Source: Mesorhizobium sp. WSM4311 | Lineage (GTDB): Bacteria; Pseudomonadota; Alphaproteobacteria; Rhizobiales; Rhizobiaceae | DNA: 64,000 bases | NCBI RefSeq assembly: GCF_002295115.1 | Contig: NZ_NSFV01000007.1 | Span: forward strand, 310,001-374,000 | Direction of reading: 5' to 3' | In this document: positions 1-8,954 of the stretch, piece by piece | How the letters are laid out: each line of letters begins with the position of its first letter | Numbering within the stretch: the first letter of the stretch is position 1 | Notes under the pieces: model-generated | Seen by the model: the letters and a program-made list of their open reading frames with translations, nothing else | Told to the model about the DNA's origin: nothing | Database searches by the model: none | Position numbers and translations under genes: made by a program

Positions 1-1
1 T

Positions 2-1507
2 GCCAACCTTCACGATTGCAATGACAGCCAATTTGTCATCACAAATATTCATCAGCTCGCCAGTTCGGCGGACAGGTGGTTGCCGCAGTTCCCACCGAAT
101 TATTTCGATATGATCATGGTGGACGAGGGCCACCATAATGTCGCGCCGAGCTGGGCCAAGGTCTTCGAGAAATTTCCGAATGCCAAGGTCATCAGCCTCA
201 CTGCGACGCCGTTCCGCGGCGATGGCACACGTCCGCTCGGCAAGGTAATCTATCGCTATCCCTATACCAGAGCGATGGTGAAGGGATACATTAAGCAGAT
301 TCATTCGCGCAACGTCGCACCCTCCGAACTGTATTTCACATACAGGGACGATACCCGTCGTCACACCCTCGAAGAGGTGATGACATTGCGGGAAAACGCC
401 TGGTTCCGCCGGGGCGTCGCGCTGGCGCCGGAATGCAACGCCCACATCGTTGACGCGAGCATTAAGTACCTCCGGGAACTACGCGAGCGCACCGGCTTCA
501 GGCACCAGATTATAGCGGTCGCCTGCTCCGTCGATCACGCTCGCCAAGTGCGCTCCTTGTACGAAGAGCGCGGGCTGAAAGCGCAGGAAATTTATGGCGA
601 GATGACTGACGAGCTAAAGGACCGGGTCATCGAAAACCTCCGCAGCGGGAAGCTCGATTGCATCGTGCAGGTGCAGATGCTGGGGGAGGGCTTCGACCAT
701 CCTCCGCTTAGCGTCGCCGCGATCTTCCGACCCTTCGCCAGTCTCTCTCCCTACATCCAATTCGTCGGCCGCGTGATGCGTGTCGTGCATGAGGCGAAGC
801 CCGAACACCAGGATAACAACGCTTATGTCGTCTCTCACATCGGGTTGAACACCGATGCCCATTGGGACGATTTCCGTGAGATCGACTTCGATGACCAGGC
901 CCTCATCAGAAAATGGCTGCAGGGTCAGGACGACGAGCCGGAAAGGGACGGCAGCGGAGAGCCGCGTCGCTTCGACGTTGGGATGTTAGTCGACAGCGAG
1001 ATCATTGGATCGTTCATCAACCGCTCGTTTCTCGACCCCGAAGACGACCGCGTTCTTGAAGAAATGCTCAACCACGAAATTGGGGGAGGGATTCGGCTCC
1101 GCGACCTCATCAAGAAAGAAGTGCTGCGCGAAACCTTGCGGAATAAACAACAAGACCGCGCCGATTTGGCCGAGGTCGCGAGCCTGCCAGTGCAGCCGCA
1201 AAGCCGGCGCGTTCAAGCCCGCAAGCGGCTTTCGCAGCGCACGAATTCTGTCGTTGCCCGCATCCTGAAGGACCTTGGATATGCGATCGCCGGCCGTGAA
1301 GTCGGTAAGGCGATCAAGGCGGTCGCTGGCCGCGACAATCGGGCAGCAGTCGCCAGCCTCTTGCACACCGCTGTTAACGAGCATCTTGGCATCGGCTCGG
1401 GTAGCCGGAAGGAGCCGGGCGCCGGCGACAATGAGGATGCACTGGCGGCTCTGGACGTGCTCGGCGATCAGGTTCGGGACGCCATTAGAAAGGAGATCGG
1501 ATCGTAA
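2..1507 (+). CDS. DEAD/DEAH-box superfamily 2 helicase, 5'-truncated by window edge
   Basis: The reading frame is open to the left edge of the window, so this is the C-terminal ~500 residues of a longer gene. A TTG at position 80 would be an internal codon. Seen: a motif-Ia-like stretch (VITNIHQLAS) encoded near 35-64, the Walker B/motif II box DEGH, motif III SLTATPFRGDG, and the second RecA domain with GEGFDHPP and the motif VI region QFVGRVMR. These are the hallmarks of SF2 helicases related to type III restriction Res subunits and SSL2-like helicases. The C-terminal ~170 residues are charged and not recognised. The stop codon overlaps the start of the next small gene by one base, so the two are probably co-translated. 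The setting next to AbiE and an Mrr-like nuclease suggests a role in phage or plasmid defence, but that is inference. Confidence 0.85.
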   Translation, partial: ANLHDCNDSQFVITNIHQLASSADRWLPQFPPNYFDMIMVDEGHHNVAPSWAKVFEKFPNAKVISLTATPFRGDGTRPLGKVIYRYPYTRAMVKGYIKQIHSRNVAPSELYFTYRDDTRRHTLEEVMTLRENAWFRRGVALAPECNAHIVDASIKYLRELRERTGFRHQIIAVACSVDHARQVRSLYEERGLKAQEIYGEMTDELKDRVIENLRSGKLDCIVQVQMLGEGFDHPPLSVAAIFRPFASLSPYIQFVGRVMRVVHEAKPEHQDNNAYVVSHIGLNTDAHWDDFREIDFDDQALIRKWLQGQDDEPERDGSGEPRRFDVGMLVDSEIIGSFINRSFLDPEDDRVLEEMLNHEIGGGIRLRDLIKKEVLRETLRNKQQDRADLAEVASLPVQPQSRRVQARKRLSQRTNSVVARILKDLGYAIAGREVGKAIKAVAGRDNRAAVASLLHTAVNEHLGIGSGSRKEPGAGDNEDALAALDVLGDQVRDAIRKEIGS

Positions 1508-1746
1508 TGCCCAAGGTCAGAGATATCCTTATTCACGTATCTGTCGAAGAGGCACAACGACAAAGAAAATGTCGGCGTAACACCAGTCACACAATTGCAA
1601 AGGGTGAGATGTGCCTTGTCGTCAAAACAAATCCAACAAACGATGATTATAGCTATAGCTTGGTCCCGGCTAAAGAAATGCTAGACACAGCATGGACGAA
1701 GCTAAAGGCCATTTACGCAAGTCTGGGGATTGCTCCGCCATCATAA
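1507..1746 (+). CDS. Small hypothetical protein coupled to the helicase
   Basis: 79 residues. The ATG shares one base with the helicase stop (TAATG), which suggests translational coupling. The protein has two cysteines set in a pattern (KCRRN, then HTIAKGEMCLVV) that loosely recalls small PARP-type zinc-finger-like modules, but the full ligand set is not visible and I do not assign a family. Its tight linkage makes it a likely partner of the helicase. The base composition is more AT-rich than the helicase. Confidence 0.65.
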   Translation: MPKVRDILIHVSVEEAQRQRKCRRNTSHTIAKGEMCLVVKTNPTNDDYSYSLVPAKEMLDTAWTKLKAIYASLGIAPPS

Positions 1747-2051
1747 AGTGACCAACTCACCGGTGGAGGAAAAATTGAACGGTGCAAACAGACAATGATA
1801 CGCGCCCTTTTTGTCAAGAACTGCAGGCCACGATAAGCGGCCGAGTATAGCCTGCGCGAAGAGCGTGCCCTTGTGCCGCCGCGCATTAATATCCGCTTTC
1901 GAGAAACGGTTGGGTAGACTTGAACGGCCGAAACGAGGCGCAAAGCAGTCATGCGGGCATCACTTCGTAGGATGCTGAGGCTCAGAACCGGACTGCTGAA
2001 CGGTTTTGCCGCCATAACCTTGGGTCGACGGGTGCCGGCGTTGGCGCAAAG
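1747..2051. other. Intergenic, no gene seen
   Basis: 305 bases between the helicase operon and the convergent SRAP gene. The frames are broken and no promoter, RNA or repeat stands out. Confidence 0.5.
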
Positions 2052-2645
2052 TCAGTCGCTCCCTTCCCGAACGGTCTCGACCGCCAACGACCCGGCCGGC
2101 AGGCACGTCAGCAGATCAGCCTCCGGTTTTGTGAGATGAATCCATGCCGCCCAGTCTTGCGGACGCAGCACGACAATCTGGCGATTGTGGATGGGTGCTA
2201 CGTCAGGCCCGGGTTCTGTGGTCAGCATTGCGAATGTCGGTGGTTTGTTGCCTTCGCCCTCGCGCCACAGTCCGGCGATCGCCATGAACGACGCGCCGTT
2301 GAGCGTGAAGCGATGCTTAGCCTTTGGAGACTTCTTGCCGGTGAATTCGAAAAAAGCCGATGCTGGAATAAGGCAGCGCTTGCTGTTGGAGAAATTTCGC
2401 CCTTCCGAGCGGAAGTTGAAGACCGGCCCGCCTTTAGGCCCGGAAGGCGGAAAGGCAAAGGCCATGCGCGCGAGTTCGATCGTTTCGCCGCCGGCGCGCA
2501 TGATCGGTGCTGGATCACTGATGCGGATGTCATCGGCCTGCGGCAGATCCAGTTCAGTTTGATGGGTGGGAATGTCGAGCGCCAGCGATTGCATCATCCG
2601 GCAATATTCGGCCCAGGCGATATGCTGCTCGTAATCATTGCACAT
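2052..2645 (-). CDS. SOS response-associated peptidase family protein (SRAP, YedK/HMCES-like)
   Basis: 197 residues from the ATG at 2645. This start is chosen because Cys2 must follow the initiator Met: SRAP proteins expose Cys2 as the catalytic N-terminal residue that forms a thiazolidine crosslink with abasic sites in single-stranded DNA. Seen: MCNDYEQ at the N-terminus, an NFRSE segment (~78-81), the core RCLIPASAFFEF with its glutamate at ~100, and IHNRQIVVL near 153 carrying the conserved His. Length and motif order fit the family. A longer in-frame extension upstream lacks family features. SRAP genes are common on mobile and SOS-linked elements, which fits the accessory surroundings. 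Confidence 0.9.
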   Translation of the reverse strand: MCNDYEQHIAWAEYCRMMQSLALDIPTHQTELDLPQADDIRISDPAPIMRAGGETIELARMAFAFPPSGPKGGPVFNFRSEGRNFSNSKRCLIPASAFFEFTGKKSPKAKHRFTLNGASFMAIAGLWREGEGNKPPTFAMLTTEPGPDVAPIHNRQIVVLRPQDWAAWIHLTKPEADLLTCLPAGSLAVETVREGSD

Positions 2646-2860
2646 GGCTGCCCCACGCGTTTGGTCAGTTGCGTAATAAAGCAGATAGCGCGGATTGGCC
2701 GCCGCGCCACCGCCCGAGATTCTTCTGCTATGCTCCGAAACTCCGGCGCGACCGCTCGAGCACCTGGCGCAGTTCGCTCGTGACATTGCGAAGATGTCTA
2801 TTAGGACAAGGTCGCACCGCCGCGACGATCACGCAGGAAGGCAGCACGCTAGTCTAGCTC

Positions 2861-2896
2861 AAATCCTGGGTATGATTTAAATGAGACCCAGGATTT
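2861..2896. promoter_or_regulatory. Palindromic operator 1 of the abiE operon
   Basis: Perfect 11-bp inverted repeat: AAATCCTGGGT at 2861-2871 and ACCCAGGATTT at 2886-2896, with a 14-bp centre. It is one of two related palindromes just upstream of abiEi. AbiEi antitoxins are known to repress their own promoter by binding paired inverted repeats, so these are probably the autoregulatory sites. Confidence 0.75.
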
Positions 2897-2912
2897 GTCA
2901 CGGAGCGACAAT

Positions 2913-2958
2913 GTGACATATCCTGGGTATGATCGAAACGAGACCCAGGATATGTCAC
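2913..2958. promoter_or_regulatory. Palindromic operator 2 of the abiE operon
   Basis: Perfect 16-bp inverted repeat: GTGACATATCCTGGGT at 2913-2928 and ACCCAGGATATGTCAC at 2943-2958, with a 14-bp centre. It shares the core TCCTGGGTATGAT...GAGACCCAGGA with operator 1 and starts 57 bp after it when the cores are aligned. It ends four bases before the chosen abiEi start, and the AGGA inside its right arm may double as the ribosome binding site. Confidence 0.75.
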
Positions 2959-2961
2959 GTC

Positions 2962-3582
2962 ATGGACCGGACTCAAACAACCCAACGCCAACAACTGGCT
3001 GCCCTCCTGGACACCCAGCCAATCATGCGCGCATATGAACTCCGCAAGGCCGGGATTGCGCCCGAGACGATCTCGCGCGCTGTCCACAATGGCCAACTCA
3101 TCCGCATCTCCCGCGGCCTCTATCAACGCGCCGACAGTGAAGTCGAAACCGAGCAGGCGCTCGCAGAAGCTGCAAAGAGGGTCCCCAAAGGCGTCATTGC
3201 CATGGTTTCGGCGCTCGCCTTTCACGGGCTGACCGACCAGATGCCTCGCAAGATATGGGTCGCAATCAGCGCGAGGGACTGGGCACCGGTTCCTTCATAT
3301 CCGCCGATCCGCATCGTCGAACTTCGTGACAAATACATGGACCAGGGAATCGAGCATCATCGAATTTCGGGAGTCGACGTTCCGATCTTCTCGGTCCCGA
3401 AGACGCTCGCCGATATCTTCCGCAACCGCAAGCTGGTCGACCGCTCGGTTGCAGTGGAGGGGCTGCGAGCTGCCCTCGACCAGCGCAAGGCCACACCTGG
3501 TACAATCGCGGAGGCGGCAATCGCAGGCGACTCCTGGAAGATCATGCGCCCCTATCTCGAGGCTCTGACCTCGAATGGCTAA
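2962..3582 (+). CDS. abiEi: AbiEi-type antitoxin / transcriptional regulator (type IV TA)
   Basis: 206 residues from the ATG at 2962. The in-frame ATG at 2929 lies inside the operator palindrome and is less likely. The N-terminal winged-helix region (about residues 10-60: RAYELRKAGIAPETISRAVHNGQLIRISRGLY, seen here in parts) is typical of AbiEi and related transcriptional regulators. The central part (VSALAFHGLTDQ, then KIWVAI) and the C-terminal SVPKTLADIFR region match the AbiEi C-terminal antitoxin domain. The gene overlaps abiEii by 8 bases. Family knowledge: AbiEi represses the operon and neutralises AbiEii without direct protein contact. The two palindromes immediately upstream support autoregulation. 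Confidence 0.9.
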   Translation: MDRTQTTQRQQLAALLDTQPIMRAYELRKAGIAPETISRAVHNGQLIRISRGLYQRADSEVETEQALAEAAKRVPKGVIAMVSALAFHGLTDQMPRKIWVAISARDWAPVPSYPPIRIVELRDKYMDQGIEHHRISGVDVPIFSVPKTLADIFRNRKLVDRSVAVEGLRAALDQRKATPGTIAEAAIAGDSWKIMRPYLEALTSNG

Positions 3583-4444
3583 AGGTACTACAAATCAGGC
3601 TGCCTCGATCAAGCAGCGGTTGCTGAACCTCGCGCGCAAGGAAGGCCGGATCTATGAGGTCGTGCTGGTGCGCTACGCGCTGGAACGGCTGCTCTACCGC
3701 CTGTCTGTCTCCGACCAGCACGATCGATTCATTCTGAAGGGAGGGATGCTCGTTACCCTATGGATCGACGGTGGCAATCGCGAGACGCGAGACGCTGACT
3801 TTCTTGGGCATGGCGATGCCAACCCGGAAAAGCTCAGGGCTACATTTGCCGAAATCATGGCAATCGCTGCCGACGATGGGCTTGTATTCGATACCCAAGG
3901 CCTGACTGCAACTACGATCCGCGACGAGATGGAATATGGCGGGGTTCGCCTACGCACAACAGCCTTCTTGGAGCGGTCCAGGATCCCAGTTACGATCGAC
4001 ATAGGGTTTGGCGACGCTCTAGCTGCAGAGGCGCAACCGCTCGCCTATCCATCGTTGCTTGGCATGGAGACGCCGCAGATTCGGACCTATCCCCCGGCAA
4101 CTGTTGTCGCTGAGAAATTTCAGGCCATGGTCGCGCTGGGCATCGCCAACGGTCGCATGAAAGATTACTACGATCTGTGGGCGATTCCCAAGGCAGTCCC
4201 TCTCGCAGATACGGATCTGGATGCTGCTATCCGAGCGACTTTCGAGCGGCGACATACTGACATTCCTGACGGTAGGCCACCTGGTCTTTCAACGACATTG
4301 CTGGACGATGCGACCAAGCAGCGCCAATGGCATGCCTACGCACAATCAATCGACCACGAGGGCCTGTCGCTGGGGGAGGTTGTGGATGCCGTCTGGGCAC
4401 TGGTGGGACCATCGTGCGCGCGCATCAGATCGTCTGACAATTAA
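3575..4444 (+). CDS. abiEii: AbiEii-type nucleotidyltransferase toxin
   Basis: 289 residues, overlapping abiEi by 8 bases. Seen: the nucleotidyltransferase signature KGGMLVTLW at ~55-63 (GG at 56-57), then RETRDADF with the metal-binding Asp pair D73-x-D75, and a downstream lysine-containing helix VAEKFQAMVALG followed by RMKDYYDLW. This matches the nucleotidyl transferase AbiEii/AbiGii family. Family members transfer nucleotides to RNA acceptors and arrest growth after phage infection. All catalytic motifs are present, so the toxin looks active. The order antitoxin-toxin and the overlap are as in characterised abiE operons. Confidence 0.92.
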   Translation: MAKGTTNQAASIKQRLLNLARKEGRIYEVVLVRYALERLLYRLSVSDQHDRFILKGGMLVTLWIDGGNRETRDADFLGHGDANPEKLRATFAEIMAIAADDGLVFDTQGLTATTIRDEMEYGGVRLRTTAFLERSRIPVTIDIGFGDALAAEAQPLAYPSLLGMETPQIRTYPPATVVAEKFQAMVALGIANGRMKDYYDLWAIPKAVPLADTDLDAAIRATFERRHTDIPDGRPPGLSTTLLDDATKQRQWHAYAQSIDHEGLSLGEVVDAVWALVGPSCARIRSSDN

Positions 4445-4612
4445 ATCGTGGCCCGTAATCCCGACGTATCTGCTGTAAATGGCACCTGTCGGCAGCTCGC
4501 CAATCCGATTGACGCTGTGTTTCGACCGACAGCCTACAATACTCGTTGAACCGGGATGCAAGCCAGAAACGGAAGCCGGTGCGGCTGGTACCTTGGACAA
4601 GGGATGAACAAG

Positions 4613-4855
4613 ATGGAGGACGATGCCGGGGGCAATGCTCGATTGCTCGAGATCGATCTCGGCGAGGAGTTCGAAATGGATCTGGCGACGCTTGATCCAC
4701 GTGCCTACGATCGGATTTCCGTTTACGTGCCGCTCCCTTCATTCGGATCAACCCAGTCCTATCGCGACATCTGCGGAGATCTTCTTGACGCGTGTGGGCA
4801 ATCGAACGGATGGCTGCACATGCGAAGTGTGTCAGGACCGAAAACCCACCCGGAG
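4613..4855 (+). pseudogene. Displaced N-terminal segment of the Mrr-like nuclease gene
   Basis: From the ATG at 4613 (SD AAGGG at 4599-4603) this frame encodes a sensible acidic N-terminus (MEDDAGGNARLLEIDLGEEF, then PLPSFGSTQSYRDICGDLLD). The good coding pattern stops near 4850 and resumes one frame earlier with GDYRCIRAVLTGP. Joining them needs a -1 change around 4838-4855, where the sequence runs CCGAAAACCCACCCGG. I infer one gene broken by a single-base loss, or a sequencing error. Confidence 0.5.
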
Positions 4856-6159
4856 ACTACCGCTGCATCAGGGCCGTCCTCACTGGACCAAGATCGGGAC
4901 TATTCGGCGCCATCGCCGACTGTGCGCTTCTACTCGGGGAACTCGAGGATTTCACAGAGGATGCAGAACTGGAGGAACTGCAGAACCTTCGCGAACAGGT
5001 CAATGACTATGAGGACAACCTGGAGGCTCTGGTTCCCCGAGCGCCGGAGATTATCGACTGGTATTTCGCCAACCTTCACGTCGCGAACAGCGAGTTACGA
5101 TCCGAAGCGCCGGAGGCATGGAGCCGTCAGATGGAGCGCTTCCCAGAGCGTCGCCTCGGGTTCCATCGCAGCGGCTTCAGCGGCATACTAGGAGGGAGCT
5201 GCTATGCTTCGCGGACCGGGTGGCTTGTGCCGGTTGCGATAGGCCCCGACCGATTCTTCGTGGGAACGGATCAGAAGTACCGTCTGAATGACTTCCTGCC
5301 CGCCGACTTCGTCACCATCAACGGCGAGTCGTTCGTGCATCACAGGGGTCTCCTGGTCCGCTTCCCATCAGGTCTGTATTTCGAATCCCAGGTCTGCGCG
5401 GGGCTCGTGACCCAGGACGACGAGTATGCCGAACGCTGGTCATCAGACCCTTTCAGCGCGCTCCGTTCACCGATAGCAGAGGAAGCCGCTCCCGAAGGCA
5501 TCTCGACTTTGGACGCGCCAGAAGGCACGTCAACGCTAGCGCAAGGCTGCTACCTTCACGAGACTGGAACGCTTGCGTTCGTCAATGATGGCTACTTCCT
5601 CCACTTCCTCTACGACATCCGGCCGGCGCAGCTGCAAACGGCCAAGGCCCTCCGCGAGGCTTCGGCCCAAATGACCGAAGAGCTGTCCACCGCGACCGGC
5701 GCGCCGTTCTTTCAGTGCGACTGGACGAGCTTGGACGACGAGGCCTTCGAAGAGCTTTGCTACCAGCTGATCTTCGACAACCCGAAGTTCAATTCCGATA
5801 CCATTCGGAAACTCGGCAAATCGAGGTCGAGGGATGGCGGCCGCGATATCATCATCCATGAGGCGACAATAGGCCCTTGGGTGGAACCGAAGAAATGGAT
5901 CTTCCAGTGCAAGCTTGTTACCAACGGTTCGTCCCTCGGAGCCACACGCCTGACGGACGTCGGCGATATGCTCGACCAATACGGCGCCCAAGGGTTCGGC
6001 GTGATCACCTCAGCTCAGATGGACGCCACACTCTACGACAAGGTCGACGCGATCTGCTCCAAACGCCGAGTCGACCAATACCACTTGTCGGTTCTGGAGC
6101 TCGAACGGGCGCTAGGGCGCAATCGCCGTGTCAGGCAGAAATTCTTCCCGGGATCATGA
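4792..6159 (+). CDS. Mrr-like restriction endonuclease (PD-(D/E)XK), N-terminus probably frameshifted
   Basis: 455 residues as read from the first ATG in frame, but the first ~20 are unlikely to be real coding (see the N-terminal segment at 4613-4855). The C-terminal third carries the nuclease core: DDEAFEELCYQLIFDNPKF, then GKSRSRDGGRDI and KWIFQCK, the D-GRD and QxK pattern of the Mrr catalytic domain. The N-terminal two thirds are not recognised and may recognise DNA or sense a modification. Mrr-type enzymes cut methylated DNA. An intact version would be ~515 residues. The gene sits 350 bp after abiEii in the same direction, consistent with a defence cluster. Confidence 0.75.
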   Translation: MWAIERMAAHAKCVRTENPPGDYRCIRAVLTGPRSGLFGAIADCALLLGELEDFTEDAELEELQNLREQVNDYEDNLEALVPRAPEIIDWYFANLHVANSELRSEAPEAWSRQMERFPERRLGFHRSGFSGILGGSCYASRTGWLVPVAIGPDRFFVGTDQKYRLNDFLPADFVTINGESFVHHRGLLVRFPSGLYFESQVCAGLVTQDDEYAERWSSDPFSALRSPIAEEAAPEGISTLDAPEGTSTLAQGCYLHETGTLAFVNDGYFLHFLYDIRPAQLQTAKALREASAQMTEELSTATGAPFFQCDWTSLDDEAFEELCYQLIFDNPKFNSDTIRKLGKSRSRDGGRDIIIHEATIGPWVEPKKWIFQCKLVTNGSSLGATRLTDVGDMLDQYGAQGFGVITSAQMDATLYDKVDAICSKRRVDQYHLSVLELERALGRNRRVRQKFFPGS

Positions 6160-6276
6160 TCGACCCCCTCAGCGGCCAACATGGAGACACGACCCGTTCG
6201 CAATAGACGACCAGAAAGCGGCAGCTTTTCAGCGTGGTCTTGATGATCACGCATCTCACATCCGGAATAGTTTCCT

Positions 6277-7653
6277 CTAATCCGCCGGATTTTTCTCGAC
6301 CATCGACCCTACAGCGCTCGCCCATTCCAGCGGTGAGCACGCGGTGGCCAGCTTCTTTTCGTTGTCAATCGACCAAAGTTGAAGGCTGACGGAAGGCGAA
6401 TAACCAAAGTAGCGATTGCCGCTGTCTGCCTCTTTTTCAGGGTCTGGCTCATCGAAGTCGACTTTCGATGATCTTGCCGAAATATCGAGGAAATGGGGAC
6501 TGATCAGAGCATCGATCTGCTTCAGGCGCTGCCGGATCCAAGTCGCCATCGCGCTCATTCTGCCGACATCCTCAGGCGTCGCATTCTCGAGATGGGTCAG
6601 CACCGCGTTCAACTTGTCCCGATGGGTCAGTTGTTCATGGATCGCATCCACAAATTCCATACGGCGCTTCTCGCGGCTATTGAACGCTTCCTCGCGTTGC
6701 CGCTGGGCTTCGGCGTCTCGTTGACGACGCTCTCGTTCCTCGCCTTGTCTCCTGCGTTCGCTGATGAACGCCGCGTGTCCAGCGAAGCCTGCCAATATGT
6801 CCGGCAGCATGCTTTCCAAAGTTTGCGTCTTTCCGTCGGAATATTTGCGGCGAAGGCCTGAATACGGGTTGGCGTGAATGACGATAGCGAGCCGCCCGGA
6901 TGGAGACTCGTCGTACTTGGGCCAAGCATCGTTGGTGTTGCCCCAACGCGTTCTTTCATCCCGCCGTTTCAATTCTGCCGGCGTCGGTTGATGCAGGGTC
7001 TTTTCGGGCTGCTCCTCCAAGCCGAACGCAACTGATTCATTCTCGACAACGAGCACCAACCCGGTCTCGGTTGCCTTGGGCAAATGGCCTTGCGTTTCTG
7101 CAAGAGCGAACAACTGACTTAGGATGCGAATTCCCCTTTCAATGGAGGCCACTGCAATTTTGAGAGGGACAACGCCCCTGGACCGAACGATCGCGAAGCC
7201 CTGATCGTCCGGACGCGCCTTTGAGATCGCGCGCCTTGTGACAGCGAGAGACGGGAGCTCAACGAAGCTGGGCGTAGACTCCGGCGTAGGGGCCACCATC
7301 GGATCAGTCGCAGCGTGCTTGTTGAGCCTATCTCGGGCTTTTTCTGTGGCTTCGCGGACCGACGGCGACAGGTGCTGCTCGGAACTTCCTGCGATCCTCA
7401 CCAACGCCAAGTTTGGTTTGGCCGATGGGGGCAGCGCTTGCTTGTTGACGCGCTTGCCGTATTTCAGTTTTGCCCAGTATCCGCGTTCTGGTGTTGGAAT
7501 GTGGTGGCGATCGCAGGTCTTCTTCAATGCCGTACCCGTAACGCCGTAATCCGCAGCAACCTTGGTCATCGGCTTGGACCAGACCTGCTCGTAAAGCTTC
7601 TCGCGAGAAACCGTCCTCACCCTCTCGACCTCTTCTTCCGCCCACGCGTCCAC
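6277..7653 (-). CDS. Hypothetical protein with N-terminal HTH-like segment and coiled coil
   Basis: 458 residues from a GTG. I do not recognise the family. Residues ~16-66 (SREKLYEQVWSKPMTKVAAD, followed by YGVTGTALKKTC and GYWAKLKYGK) look like a helix-turn-helix: a sigma-factor-like arrangement of AADYGVTGTALKKTC. Residues ~295-335 are a strongly charged Arg/Glu/Gln-rich helix likely to form a coiled coil. The middle has a beta-rich section (LAIVIHANPY). It may be a DNA-binding accessory protein of mobile-element origin. It runs convergent with the Mrr-like gene, 118 bp apart. Confidence 0.75.
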   Translation of the reverse strand: MDAWAEEEVERVRTVSREKLYEQVWSKPMTKVAADYGVTGTALKKTCDRHHIPTPERGYWAKLKYGKRVNKQALPPSAKPNLALVRIAGSSEQHLSPSVREATEKARDRLNKHAATDPMVAPTPESTPSFVELPSLAVTRRAISKARPDDQGFAIVRSRGVVPLKIAVASIERGIRILSQLFALAETQGHLPKATETGLVLVVENESVAFGLEEQPEKTLHQPTPAELKRRDERTRWGNTNDAWPKYDESPSGRLAIVIHANPYSGLRRKYSDGKTQTLESMLPDILAGFAGHAAFISERRRQGEERERRQRDAEAQRQREEAFNSREKRRMEFVDAIHEQLTHRDKLNAVLTHLENATPEDVGRMSAMATWIRQRLKQIDALISPHFLDISARSSKVDFDEPDPEKEADSGNRYFGYSPSVSLQLWSIDNEKKLATACSPLEWASAVGSMVEKNPAD

Positions 7654-8266
7654 GGCCCGACTCCAGTGATCAATCGATCCAAATATGGAGGTAGGCGTAT
7701 TGATCCTGTCAGTTTTGACGGTACTTCATCAAATTCTCGCTGGATCATCAACGATCGACTGTGGGAAAAAGCGTCGGCATGGGCAAAGCTCAACGGCGCC
7801 TTAAAAAACGGGTCGGCTGAAGCAGGCGGCGAAACGCGCGCCTAAATCGCTACGACCAGTGAAGGTCGCTATCGGTGGTTGCGTGACCGTGATTTGGACT
7901 TGCGGTTTTTGCCGACAGCCGATCCGGCTCACGGCCCTCCGACTAGCACGCCTTGCTATTCCTTTCTGCGACCGACTGATTTGACGACTTCTCTCGTCCT
8001 CCGCATGAGAACATCTTGCGAGACATGGACCAAGATCGTGATCTCGGCAGGCCCTGAAGAGGCCCACGTATGCCGCGGACTGCTGATCTCCGCGGCAGCA
8101 TGGCTGCGACCGTTCTCGACTCGCAGCGAGCGTCACCCGCAATGTGAGATCGCACAAAGGCTCTTGCGCCAAGTGGCTGACAGAGCGATTCTGCGCCTGA
8201 CGATAGTAGAGCGCTTTGCAAGGCCCTGCGCAGAAACAGATCAAGTGAGGATTTAGATACCAGGGG
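7654..8266. other. Intergenic, no gene seen
   Basis: 613 bases upstream of both flanking genes. Short frames on both strands have no recognisable protein content. No repeat or RNA was recognised. The promoter of the leftward gene at 7653 and of the rightward membrane protein must lie here. Confidence 0.4.
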
Positions 8267-8935
8267 ATGACCAAGGCGCATCTTACGCAATTGTGGCAAT
8301 GGCTGTCTGTTGTCTGCGTCCTCTTTTTGGTGGCGAGCGTGGTTTCCCTACAGGGAGGTTCAGAGTTTTTGGGAAGCCTCTTTGCCGACAAAGTTGGCGT
8401 AGACGACAACATGCCGGCCACCGGTTATTTTGGGGCAATTGTTGGCGGAGGCTTGTTTGTGCTGTCATCAAGCGTCTTCCTCTTGCACGCACGGCGCCAT
8501 GGCGACCACTGGCACGCTCGCATACCAGTGGTTTGGCTTGACGGACTTGATACGGCCACACGGGAAGGAAAGATCTTTCAGATTTGCGTTCTCGTGATTT
8601 TCGTTCTTGTTCCGGTCGCTGGAGTTATGTGCTGCATGGCCGAGGCTGAATCGGGCGACATCTGTGAACAGGACACCCGGTACTTTTACGAGGGCTCCGA
8701 GACCATGCTGCTGTGGGCTCCGGTGGCCAAGGAAGGAAATCAGATGAGGCTTCGCCAAGCTGGAACTGGTGCAGAGCCTTGTTTGTCCGGCGTCGAGCTG
8801 TTTCCCCGTTCTCTAACTCCGCTAACTTTCTACGGCTTGCCGCTCGCGGCTGGCGTCATTGCAACGATGGCCCTCATCTCTTTGTTCTCCCGTCGAAAAA
8901 CTGGCCAGTCAGAGGGTTTTCCGGAGGTAACGTAG
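8267..8935 (+). CDS. Multi-pass membrane protein, unknown function
   Basis: 222 residues with four predicted hydrophobic segments: ~10-27, ~55-73, ~103-122 and ~193-210. A soluble loop between segments 3 and 4 (~125-190) contains GDICEQDTRYF and cysteines and probably faces the periplasm. The ATG directly follows AGGGG, so the ribosome binding site is unusually close and the exact start is uncertain. The gene ends 19 bases before the convergent DUF4403-like gene. I cannot name a family. Confidence 0.6.
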   Translation: MTKAHLTQLWQWLSVVCVLFLVASVVSLQGGSEFLGSLFADKVGVDDNMPATGYFGAIVGGGLFVLSSSVFLLHARRHGDHWHARIPVVWLDGLDTATREGKIFQICVLVIFVLVPVAGVMCCMAEAESGDICEQDTRYFYEGSETMLLWAPVAKEGNQMRLRQAGTGAEPCLSGVELFPRSLTPLTFYGLPLAAGVIATMALISLFSRRKTGQSEGFPEVT

Positions 8936-8954
8936 CGTCGGTCCTTGTCGAAGT

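Noticed and set aside
4838..4855. Programmed -1 frameshift in the Mrr-like gene
   Set aside because: The A/C run does not present X-XXY-YYZ in the zero frame and no downstream stem-loop was evident; simple mutation or sequencing error is more likely.
7654..8266. Search for an insertion sequence or transposase remnant
   Set aside because: No inverted repeats, DDE motifs or transposase-like translation could be supported.
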